Part shown: positions 53,740 to 64,000 of the stretch, one piece after another
How the letters are laid out: each line of letters starts with the position of its first letter
Numbering within the stretch: the stretch's first letter is position 1
NCBI RefSeq assembly: GCF_901709675.1
Contig: NC_051092.1
Coordinates: 6,514,491 to 6,578,490 of the forward strand
Reading direction: 5' to 3'
Origin: Syngnathus acus
Taxonomy: Eukaryota > Chordata > Actinopteri > Syngnathiformes > Syngnathidae
Length of the DNA stretch: 64,000 bases
Notes under the pieces: model-generated
Told to the model about the DNA's origin: nothing
Database searches by the model: none
Seen by the model: the letters and a program-made list of their open reading frames with translations, nothing else
Program-made: the position numbers and the translations under genes

Positions 53740-53890
53740 GAGGAGGGAAATGTGTACGCTGAGAGACAACATGGAGCTGGGAGAAGGAAGCGGAGGACCC
53801 GTCGTCGACGACGGTGTTCATTTTTAAGTTCGGCGGTGACAGCGAGTCGGACCCCCGCGGGTTGATCGTCGCGAGATGTTAGTATTGACG
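53740..53890 (+). promoter_or_regulatory. snrk: probable non-coding first exon / promoter of snrk
   Basis: CG-rich DNA (CCCGTCGTCGACGACGG, GCGGGTTGATCGTCGCGAG) ending in a strong donor ATTGACG|GTAAGT at 53890. The next exon, with acceptor CTGCTAG ending at 54802, carries the start codon. CG content stays high to about 54340. The transcription start is not defined. Confidence 0.6.
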
Positions 53891-54893
53891 GTAAGTTTGA
53901 TGGCGTCGTTATGAAATGTCCGCCGTGGCGTCCTTTGCTCGTGAAGCGTACGCTGGTCAAGCGGAAAGGAAGCCAGCCAGCCAGCAGGATGGCGGATTTG
54001 CCAAGTCGCGACTGCAGTTGTGGGCCGGCCAAGTAAACGAACAGCTGGCCGCGACACCCACAGTTGGCAGTTCCGTGGGCGACACCAAGACCAGAAACAA
54101 TTAATCGTGCGCTTAATAACGCGACGAGGCCTCAATTTCGCCCGCTGGCAGTTTGTCCACATGTAAACAGTGAGGTGAGGCCGTCCGATTGTGATGTACG
54201 AGTGATGAGGATGGAGACAGATGATGCGAGCTTCGCGTGAGAAAGAAAATCGCGCTAACAGAAGAATGACGGACGGTGATGTCAGGTGGACGGACTCGTT
54301 ACCCTTAGGGTGATCAGGTGATGACATCATTCGCGTAAACGTCACATTCGGACATTCTTGGTCAAACTAACATGGGAGCCTACACTTACACACTCAGGCA
54401 GGCTTCCACTTACAAGATCGATCAGACGTGCCATTTGTGCAGGGTGAGTGTAATTTGAGAAAGGCCGACAATGATCCCTCGTTCCACATAAGACAATGGA
54501 AAATGTTGGACATGTTTACTACTTATACTCAACGCTTTTGGAAATTAATCCAATTGCAATCCCCCCCAAATTTTGCGATTGCAATTTAAGATGATTCGTT
54601 TTTCAAGGTCTTCTACCCACTTATTTTTGAACAAATGCACGCAATAAATAAGCAATACCAGATATATGCTTTGGTCTTACAATATTCAGGATAACTTCAC
54701 ATTTCTGACATCTGGTATTAAACTCTATATTAAATACACTGCTTCTTTATGGAAAATATCGAAACAAAATGAAAACTGTGTTTTTCATCTTTGTACTGCT
54801 AGGCAACCCCCTTGCAGTGAAGATTTTGATCCGGCAAGTCTCCTTACAACCTCCCAAGGTTCTGCGTACATCTAACCCCTTTTTGATGTCAAC

Positions 54894-57800
54894 ATGGAGT
54901 GCGGCGAAAACATCCCAGCCCAAGATGAACATCTTAAATCAGACCGCTTGAATCTCAGCGGACTGTACCATGTGGGTCGGACCTTGGGGAGGGGCCACTA
55001 TGCAGTGGTCAAACTGGCTCGACATGTCAACACAGGACAGTTGGTCGCTATCAAGATGATTGACAAGACCAAACTCGATGTCATGGCGACAAGCCACCTC
55101 TTACAGGAAGTCAGGTATAGACTGCTTCTGCTATCTTCATACAAACCATGGATGGAAGATTATTTGTTGTTTCGATGATTTACAGATGTATGAAGCGGGT
55201 GCAACATCCCAACGTAGTTCGCCTTTATGAGGTCATCGACACACCCACCACCCTTTACCTGGTCATGGAACTGGCCGAGGGGGGCGACCTGTACGATTAC
55301 ATCCTTCGCCACGAGACGGGCGTTGCTGAGGGCACCGCCAAACGCCATTTTGCCCAGATTGTGCGCGCTGTAGCGTACTGCCACGAGCTCCACGTGGTGC
55401 ACCGAGACCTGAAGCCAGAGAATGTGGTGTTCTTTCCTCAGCAGGGGGCAGTGAAACTGACAGACTTTGGCTTCAGTAACCTATTCAAACCTGGGACCAT
55501 GTTGGCCACTAGTTGTGGATCCCTGGCATATTCGGCACCTGAGATTTTGTTGGGCGAAGAGTATCATGCTCCAGCTGTGGGTAAGACTCTTAAGTCGACT
55601 TTTATTATGCACATTGCACTAAATTGTGTCCTGCTTTTATCTCAGTTGGCGTGGTCGAACAGCGGTTCAGGATGACAGAATGACTAGTTGAACCAAAGTA
55701 CTTTGAACTTCGGTTTTCTGGTTTGGTTCACAACCGTTACACCCTTACTCAGTCATATATTCTTTATCCTCTGCATAGAATGACTAATGTCAGTGCTGCA
55801 CTGATAAGCTGAGAAATGTTGAGAAGTTTTGGTGGTACCCACTGTATTTTTTACAAAGAACTGAAAGATCACTGAGACTGCCTGCTGAGCACGAGGTAGA
55901 ATTTCAGCACTGCCCTGTGAATGAGGGGATAGCCACAAGGATGCCACATTTGCTCCAGGGAGCCAGAGAATAGTGGATAATTTGGTGATGCGTTGATCAA
56001 GAATCCTTCCATGACCCTTCTTCTGTATGTTCCTTCTCATTGCCTTATGTCCTAAATCGGGATTACTCGTACTATTTGTCCTTTCATATTCATCTGCTTG
56101 TGTGGCTGTGTGTAACACGTACGTTATGTACGTGTGTGTGCATGCATGTGTCTGCAAAGGATTATATCGTGTATCTGGGTCAGTCCAAGCAAGCCAGCCA
56201 AGCGGGCACGTTCTGCAGTGGAGCCAAACACTGCAGTGTCTGCCTTCTCTGTATTTCTCATCGTGTGGGAACATTGTGTGGTGTTTGTCACACTTTTTGA
56301 GGACAGGAAATAGATGTCCTTGGTGTTGTTTGGTGTAATGTCCTCTGAAGCCATTTAAGCAGGTTTTGGGTTCAGATTGGTCAGTTGGGTCTTTCTTCTG
56401 TGGAACGTAAATGATGTGGAAGTACTCAGGCTTCATCCAGGGTTGGAAATTGATGGACGGATGTACGTTAGAACTAGGAGTGGGACGATACGGGCAACTC
56501 ACGACTCGATACTGTAGCGATATTTGGTCCACGATAATGATAATATCAGGATATAGGCGATATTCGACATATAGCAAGAAATTTCAGCAACAATATTTTA
56601 TGATACGCGACTCAAAAAGAGAAAAAAAAGTACCCATGAAAAATACCAATAAAAAGGAAAACGTCTCATGCATTTATTCCTATTAAAAAAATATATATAT
56701 ACACCCTATACTAGACACACTCGCGGTGGTCGACACAAGCTACAAAATAAGTCTAAAATTTGTGTCGTTAATACTGTACACACCAGTGTCATGAGGAAAC
56801 ATTGAAACTATTTCAAAATATGAATACCACCCAAACCTAGCAAGTACTAGCCATTGTATATTCAGTTATGAATGATCAGTACTGAGTAGTTATGCTGGAC
56901 TAAAATCGTGACAATTTCGTGCGCTAAGTATATGATTTGTTTCAAAATAGGAGTTAATCAAGCCAGTCCAATTTGAGTATGGAAAACTGATTAATATTTA
57001 AAGCTAAATGTCCTATCACTGTATTCGTAGTCTGAGTGGTCAATAGGCCAGTCATGGCGGCTATAGTGTGTATGTGCGATATTTCGTAGTGAGCTGGGAA
57101 AAGTACAGTACTCGGTGGCTTCTCCACCCTGTTGCGTAAGTGTTCTCTAAACAGAGACAAGTGTGACTGTGTACATTGTGCGCTGGTGACTGAGCGTGCT
57201 TGTTTGGACTGTGATGGTGGACAATGGCCGTATGTTGATACACATGGGAGTGCTGTGTGTGCAGGTTTGGGGATCATCAGTTTTCTATTTTTATATCAAT
57301 CCTTTAAAACCAAATTAATGTACCATTAAAAACACTATACCATGAATTTGAGTTAAGGATGGTATTCATTCTTAAATATTCACTCAAACCTCGAGTACAT
57401 TTGATTTATGAAAGTTCATTTAACACAATGACCAAAATTATGAACCAGACCTGTCATTTGGATGCAGATGATGATCTGACAATGTGGCAAAGTAGCACCA
57501 GCTACTGCTGAGAAAGACTTGATTTTTTTTTAAGTATCGGTGACAAGTATCGGCTGCCACCACAATACCTGAAAAGGCCCGCATCAGCCTGATACCGAGA
57601 CCTGCTATCGTTACTCACCCCTCGATTGTATTTGTTATCGTTGGCCATCATGCATTAGATAGTGCCTGAAATCTCTCTGCTCTTCATTCTAAAAGGCTTA
57701 AAATTGCAACCTGCAGAGTGTTTGCAAAACACCGCGAAGCACATGGCCCAGTTCTGTGTTTTTCTGTCCTTTGATGTGCACTCGAACATATCATGTTGTT

Positions 57801-60800
57801 GTTACAGTGCATGTTACTTGTGGCTCATTGCATGGACAAGAAGACAAAATGTTGTGACAGTCAACCTTTTAGTGTCATCATTTTTGGCATTTTTGAAAAT
57901 GCTGAAATGAATCTTTTGATTTATTTCATTCCTTTTTGTCTGCCCAAGCCAAGGCACAAAAGTATTCAATTATCTTTCTGATCTGAAGCCTACCATCCAA
58001 TTTAACCTTAATTTTATAAGCCTTTCATAAACCGAGCCTTTGCACAGGAAAAGACACGCTCGACCGCTTCCTGCATTATACGGATCCAATGAAGCAACCT
58101 TGAAAGGGCAATGTCATGACAACACACATTAGATCACTGCTGCTTTTCTTTTTTTTTCTTTTTTCTTTTAAAAATGCCATTTTCACCCTTCATATAGTCT
58201 ATCTGGCTTGACATGTGCAGTGAGCTCTCATTTGCAGGAAAAAAAAGAAGAGCAAAAGAAATTTCATTCTCAAAATAGCACTGTATCATGAGAGACGCAC
58301 GCACGCATGCAACCAGGAGGTGGAAGGGAAGGAAAGGGAGGGGGACCACAAGAGGAAATACATATTCTGTCAGTATCCGGAAACATGTCTGTGGGTGCAC
58401 GTCAGAAGTCAAGAGAACCAAAAAGCTTAAACACCTAAGTCATTTTCAGATTACTTTCATAGGTTTATTACAGTAAGCTACACATGATTACTTTATTTTG
58501 CTATTAAATGGCTTCACTTCTTGTTTGCGAAGGCTTTTAAATTTCATTTATGTGTCGGACTCACATTGAGTGTATGAATTGCGCAATATAAATAAAGCTG
58601 CCTTGCTTTGCCTTGTGCCTGACAGCATGTCTATATTGATTCCATTTTGTGTGTGTTGCAGATATCTGGTCTCTTGGGGTGATCTTATATATGTTAGTGT
58701 GCGGGGTTCCTCCCTTCCAGGAGGCCAACGACAGTGAAACGCTGGTAATGATTTTGGATTGTCGTTACTCCATCCCCGATCACATCTCAGGAGACTGCAG
58801 AGAGTAAGTACGCATATGCAATGGTGATGTTACCCACGTCAATCAAATGCCCCCCTTTCACAGCCGCTAAAAGAAAATGACCCTAATGCCATCACATCCT
58901 CATCGTTGCACTTCATTTATTAAATGCTATGTATTACTGAAGGCTTCTGAGCGTTTACTGCATAGATGTGAGTCACCCTGTGTTAAATAGCTAGTGACCG
59001 TAAAAGCATCTCATTAGTTTCAGCAAATAATTTTAGTGTTCTAGTTGGGCTGCACGCAGACATGCTTCATTAAACACTCGGCAGTCACTCGCCTCGAATT
59101 GCAGCAACAAAAGTTTTGGTTTTTCATTGACCCTTTTTTTTTTTTTTTTTTTTTTTTTACATTTGATCTGCCATATCAAAGCAAGCACATGAATCGAGTG
59201 GTTACATAGGTTTTGACTCATTGGCACTGGCTCCTCCTCAGCTGCAATAGGCTCCGGCTCACCTACCACCTTAATGTGGAGAAGCACTGTAGAAAATAGT
59301 AAGATTTATATCCAACTTAACAAATGACATCTTAATGTAAGGCTTATAGGCCACATTGCGTTTTATTTACCCAAAGCATTTTTTTCCTTTAATAGTTATT
59401 TGACCAGTATATAGAAATCCGACACTTTATAGGTAATTGTATGGATTCTTGAATAGAAACAATTCATGGATGAATGTTAAGATGCGTTCAGTTCTCATTT
59501 CAAATCATGACAAAGAAATCAGGACCTAAGTTAAATGAAGCAACTCCATAGTCCTTGTTCAGACTGTACGTCTGCTTCAACATTTCAAAACATAAAAGGT
59601 GCGTTTTCAACGGAGTCTAAACGTACATTGCTGTCATAATACAGCACTGATGTGCAGTAGTAGCGGTAAGTTGCATTTTATTTATTTTTCCATTGAGTAA
59701 GCAACAATGTTGTCAGCCCAGTGCCTGGCTGTTTGACCACAAACACTGTGGGATATATCTGATTCAAAACAATCTGCACTCACATGATCACATGATGGAG
59801 CATCTGAGCAGAACAGAACAACCTTTGGGATATTCTTAACGTCTCATGAGTTTGCTTTTGTGGATTGCCCAAGAAAGTGGATGACACTCGGTTGTATTCA
59901 TGGCACATGAACAGAATGTTTTATAGATAGAATGCAATCTAAATAAAGAGATGCTTTTAACCACCTTAAAAAAAACATTTCTTTCAGCTAAACATAATCG
60001 TTTAGTTCAAATTCTGTTCATGAGGTATAGCTTCATCTCGTGGACAAACAATACAATGATGTTATTTTGGGTGACTTACTGTTTCATAACAAAGTAAGAA
60101 TTTATTGGCGTTTATTTGACAAACTCTGGCCGATGATTATTTTGGAAAGGTGCTGTATCAACTGACCGATAATTTGGATAAGCCCTCATGAAAATGTTGA
60201 TGGATTACACTGGTGTTTCACTTTTTTGCACAGTATAATCTGATTGTGTGTTTTTATTTTATTTTTTTTTGTCAGTCTGATCTCCAGGATGCTCCAGAAG
60301 GATCCATCAGTCCGAGCGTCGCTGCAAGAAATCGAGGCTCATCACTGGTTGCAGGGGTTGGACAATGTGCTGCTCAGCCCAGAGGCCCCTCCCCATTGGC
60401 TGTCAGGGGCGCTCTCCTCTACCTTGCCGCTTTCCCGAATGGTCGAGTCCGGCGACCTGCTCGCTGCCAAACCGCAGTCTTTACCGGCGCCACGGCAGGT
60501 CAACCTCAGCTACTCGCTTCACCCGCCACCGGTCGAGGAACCTCGCGCCACCAAGAACCTGCCAGCTCTCCTGCAGATCTGTGAGGAAGAGGAGGAGGAG
60601 GAAGAGGAAGAAGAGGAGGCCAACCTGGCCAAAGAGTGTGAGGGTTTATTGTCTTTGTCTGTGACTGAGCTACAGAAGGACACAGAGGTCACACAAGAAG
60701 GTGTGGACGATCGAGAGGAAATGGAGGAGCAGGGCATGAGCCCGGAGGAGACGTTGGAGGATGAGGATGATGGTGCAGACATGGAGATAGAGCACACGCA

Positions 60801-61281
60801 AAGCACATGCGTGATTTCATACCAACCGGTCGCTCACCTAGACAATCACGTGAGTCACGCGCCTGAGCCCCCCTCCTCATGTGAGGCTGAGGCCGCTTTG
60901 AGGGTGCCGTGCTGCCAGGGGTGGAGCGAGAAAGCCCCCCACCAAGAGACGGAGCCAAACAACAACTTCAATAAAGCCGCCTCCGCAACCCCCAAGAAAG
61001 TAAAGACAAGCCGTAGAGGGAAGAAGGAACAGAGGATGGACACGGGCGCCAGGGAGGACTTTGTGACAGACAAATCTCAAGCACGCAATGCGACGGGGTC
61101 TTGGGACGAAGCCGCCAACGGCGCCAGGATGGAGCCGGCGGGGAAACGCCACAGCCTCAAACTGCGCGAGCGCCTCTTCCAGCTGCCCTTGTGTGAGAAA
61201 GCTCTGTCTTTCAACATCCCCACAAACAACAAAGCTAAGATTCTCCCACTGGCTCAGTACAACTGTTGCCATGTGCTCTAA
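54894..61281 (+). CDS. snrk: SNRK-family serine/threonine kinase (AMPK-related), complete
   Basis: Coding exons 54894-55114, 55186-55580, 58662-58803, 60276-61281; all phases join, 587 residues. Kinase domain about 24-278: G-loop [10 protein letters not shown] (31-40), V-A-I-K lysine 54, helix-C E72, H-R-D 146-148, D-F-G 167-169, activation-loop T182 in T-S-C-G-S (the LKB1 site of AMPK relatives), A-P-E 191-193. A-R-H-V-N-T-G and R-L-Y-E-V-I-D-T are SNRK-like. SNRK kinases act downstream of LKB1 in metabolism, heart and vessels. After the kinase, SNRK normally has a UBA-like domain; here only a trace (S-R-M-V-E-S-G-D) remains. Then come an acidic Glu run, charged low-complexity sequence and the SNRK tail F-Q-L-P-L-C-E-K ... 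C-C-H-V-L. Human SNRK is 765 residues, so this is a shorter paralogue (a or b unresolved). Confidence 0.92.
55753..56577 (-). other. long minus-strand ORF inside snrk intron, no recognised domain
   Basis: A 274-codon stop-free run opposite snrk intron 2. The translation has no domain or transposase motif I recognise, no clear start context, and no sign of flanking exons. Its 5' part overlaps sequence (GGGACGATACGGGC, GATATTTGGTCCACGAT) that looks like a dispersed repeat. It may be chance or a repeat-derived frame. Confidence 0.2.
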
Positions 61282-61494
61282 ATGACACCGCCTGAGACAC
61301 GCACACTCCCAGCGTGGTTCCATGAGACATTCGAGTGCCCGCTTGAGCCGAAAACACGACGTTAAGCTCCAGTTTGTCTCCGGCACAGTGGCTTGAGCAT
61401 CGGCAGTCGCTTTGCGGCTTTGAGAGTGTAGCAAGCACACTGTACCTGCCCGTCCTGAAGAAGAGAAGAAGGTGCTCCTTCATGAGGTTTCTAC

Positions 61495-61500
61495 AATAAA
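61495..61500 (+). terminator. snrk: polyadenylation signal of snrk
   Basis: AATAAA 214 bases after the stop, followed by an A-run and T/C-rich sequence. Further AATAAA copies at about 62599, 63934 and 63967 would allow longer transcripts. Confidence 0.6.
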
Positions 61501-64000
61501 GGCTTCACAGAAAAAAAAAGCACTTGTTTCTTCTTCTCCTGCCCTTTGCACAACCTGCTTCTCTGGTTACAAACCTCTTAATATAAGCTGAGAGACTGTT
61601 ACAATATATTATGATATGCTATACGCTATAATATGCCTCAGACTGAGATGATTGTATCATTCTCTGTCCCCTTAACGTTCCGTCTGTGGACCACTCGCCC
61701 TATTAGTTTTTGTTGTCACGACTGGGATGCGACCAACACTTTTCAAGTGTGCCACTCGTCATGGGAACCACGTGACTTGCCGTGCATGCTGTTACCGTTA
61801 TTTATCACCGTATACCTCAATATCGTGTCTTGGCTTTTGCAGGACACTTGCTGTTGTCTTGTTACCTTGATTGCACACAGTACGGCACAGTTCCTGGTAG
61901 CTTCCTACTGTACATCGAAGGAATATGAGTTACGTGTCACATATTGATAGAGGAGTCACAACATGTATATTTGGTGTACTATTTTCACATCCACTCATGT
62001 CTTATTTGAGGTGAAGATGATAAATGTAGATACATTTTGTACAGTGACAAGGGCCAAAGCTGTAGAATAAGCTACTGTACAGTATATATATGGTTTCCCC
62101 CCTCTAGCTTGCAACTTATTCGTATTCATTTTTTACAGTTTCGTGCCCAAACTGGGTATCCAACCTAATGGTTCCCGCTTATAGCGTGACATCTGATTAT
62201 CGCTCGTATTTCAGCAAACAATGTAAGGGTAAAATTTGTACCAAGAACAGATTATATATAGAAGTAATTATTCCTACACTTGCAGCCTGCCTCTCCCTGG
62301 TGTGTTCTGTCTACGACTGCTTTGTAATTAGAGGACCTAGTCTCTCTGGAATCATGTACTTATTTTTCTGTATCTATTTATTAAAATTGATTAAATCAAT
62401 GTCACCAATGTGCTCCGTGTCATTTGTGAAGAAGAAAAAGCAGCCTTATTTCTGTCTTTATTGTGATATATATATGTTCATTGTCATCTCAAGTTAACAC
62501 ATGCAGAACCTTTAATATAGTTGATGCCCACTGGGAGGTGGAGGTCGACCAACTTTATATTGTAAACAACGAGGCGCCATAAGCCAATGTGTTGAAAGAA
62601 TAAACCTCCCAAGTGTGATTGACCACATACAGGTCATGTATCTGTCAACATTGGAGAGTGAATGAATAGCACAATGTGCCAGAAGGCAAATTAGTGGTAA
62701 TACTGCCAAATCAAGCAGTCATTAGTGACACAATACAAAATATAAATGTGACTCCACATTTTACACACACACAAAAAAAGAAAAAAAAAAAACACAATAG
62801 CAGAGCTCAAGTGGTCGTGGTTTTTTCTCATTGCACTCAACAGCTAACAATCAAACTCAGCATTTTTTGTTTGCTTTTACGTGACACGGTACACAATATT
62901 ACTTTTATTGGCAACATCAGGATTGACTTTTGTAATATTTGGGGACATTTTAGCAGTTCCTAAATTCATTACATTTTTATTTTTTAAGGGGGCGAGATAA
63001 ACATCAGTACCGAAACACAGAAACCACATTCTGTTATCCTTGTTACCAAAGAAGTCCTGTGCTATACTTTCCTAAATCAAAATTTAGATTGCAGTAAAGA
63101 GAGCACTGAGCAGCTATTAAGTAAACTGCTTCCTCTTCACTTTGATATTTACCTATTGTCAATCACTGTAGCTTATCGATAGCCTTGAACAGGACACCAA
63201 ACTAAGATCTTGTCAAGAATACAGTGTCAGCATAATAATAAATATTTTTGTCTCTTCCTGACTCCCCTTTAACCAACCCACTCAAACTCTTGAACTGTAA
63301 GTTTCTTTGAAAGCAACTCTTGTACAACAAACAATATATACATTCAGTTTGCAGGAATTTTTGCAACAAATATTGAACATTCTAAACGTTTGAATTGCAC
63401 TTTCAGTGTACGTGTGATAAAAAAGTGCAACTCAGAGCGTGTATATTGTCGAAGCACCATGTGTGGTAATAGCAAGCCAAGAAGCTTGGTGGAATTAAAG
63501 CTGCCATTTGGAACCTTGGAGTCAAAGCTACCAACCAACACGGGGAGAAAGATTACCAGACAGCCTTTTCTTAATAAAGGATCAGGAACACTTTTTAAAA
63601 AACAATATAAATTTAATATAATGCTTCTAATATTCATTTTCTAAAAGGCACACGTTTCATGGAAGAGAGGATTGTTGTTTAAAACATATATTGTATCTGT
63701 ATGTCAATGTTATAAGGAAACCGTGTCTCACCATTAATGTTTTATTCTCAACAAACATGGGCTCCAACTTTGTTTTTTTAACATTTCAAAATTCCTCTTT
63801 CTGTGCTTCAGTGACCTTTTTCGCTTTTATTTTGAATTTGAGTTTATTTAACTCATGACTACAAAAGTCTGAAGGATTTTTTAAAACCACATTGAAAAGC
63901 GTTTTCAAGACATTTTACTGTTGTGAATTTCAAATAAAATTCGTTTTTTTTTCTTTAAATTAATCAAATAAAGAGGTTGTGATTTGTCTCCAAAGTGTAA
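61501..64000. other. downstream of snrk: long 3' UTR or intergenic
   Basis: No coding exon recognised; ORFs of up to 109 codons lack domains. AT-rich, with an A-run near 62774-62791. It could be an extended 3' UTR of the kinase gene because AATAAA signals occur up to 63967. Confidence 0.5.

Noticed and set aside
53515-53865. 116-codon ORF of Leu-Ser repeats and antisense Arg-Glu ORFs
   Set aside because: Produced by the TC microsatellite, which has no stop in any frame.
53824-54345. 173-codon minus-strand ORF in the snrk promoter region
   Set aside because: CG-rich DNA has few stops; no recognised domain and no splice or start support.
60213-60584. 123-codon ORF in another frame of the last snrk exon
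   Set aside because: The kinase frame continues [11 protein letters not shown] from the previous exon; the other frame is a shadow.

Overview
The window is vertebrate nuclear DNA, almost certainly from a bony (teleost) fish. It is AT-rich, and its genes are split into many short exons with GT/AG borders. It has many CA, TG, TC and CATC microsatellites and fish-type dispersed repeats (hAT-like MITEs, palindromic MITEs, an L2-like tail). The genes are all vertebrate families. Nothing prokaryotic, viral or CRISPR-like is visible. The species cannot be fixed from this sequence alone. Comparisons with human proteins were made from memory, without a search.

Layout. (1) 1-979: the 5' end of a DEP-domain gene (depdc7-like) on the minus strand, running off the left edge, with a hAT-type MITE at 3-319. 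(2) 3.2-18.0 kb: ccdc73 on the plus strand, with 20 coding exons reconstructed that stay in frame throughout (about 1115 codons). (3) 18.0-31.8 kb: intergenic and repeat-rich, with one speculative multi-exon ORF chain. (4) 31.8-47.05 kb: wt1, complete with nine coding exons, four zinc fingers and the KTS alternative donor. (5) 47.05-52.7 kb: wt1 3' UTR and intergenic DNA. (6) 52.7-61.3 kb: an SNRK-family kinase gene with a promoter-like GC-rich region, a non-coding first exon and four coding exons (587 codons). (7) 61.3-64 kb: downstream or 3' UTR sequence with several polyadenylation signals.

The genes are not an operon. They are a syntenic block. In mammals CCDC73, DEPDC7 and WT1 lie together on human 11p13, and eif3m and prrg4, which lie near them there, were not found here. 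SNRK is on another human chromosome, so its place next to wt1 is specific to this arrangement. Functionally, wt1 encodes the zinc-finger regulator of kidney and gonad development, the snrk product is an AMPK-related kinase, ccdc73 encodes a poorly characterised coiled-coil protein, and the DEP-domain gene is partial.

The most informative observations are: both wt1 exon-9 donors are preserved; wt1 lacks the mammalian 17-residue exon; the SNRK homologue has lost most of its UBA domain; a MITE abuts or interrupts a predicted depdc7-like exon; and two diverged MITEs share one terminal design.
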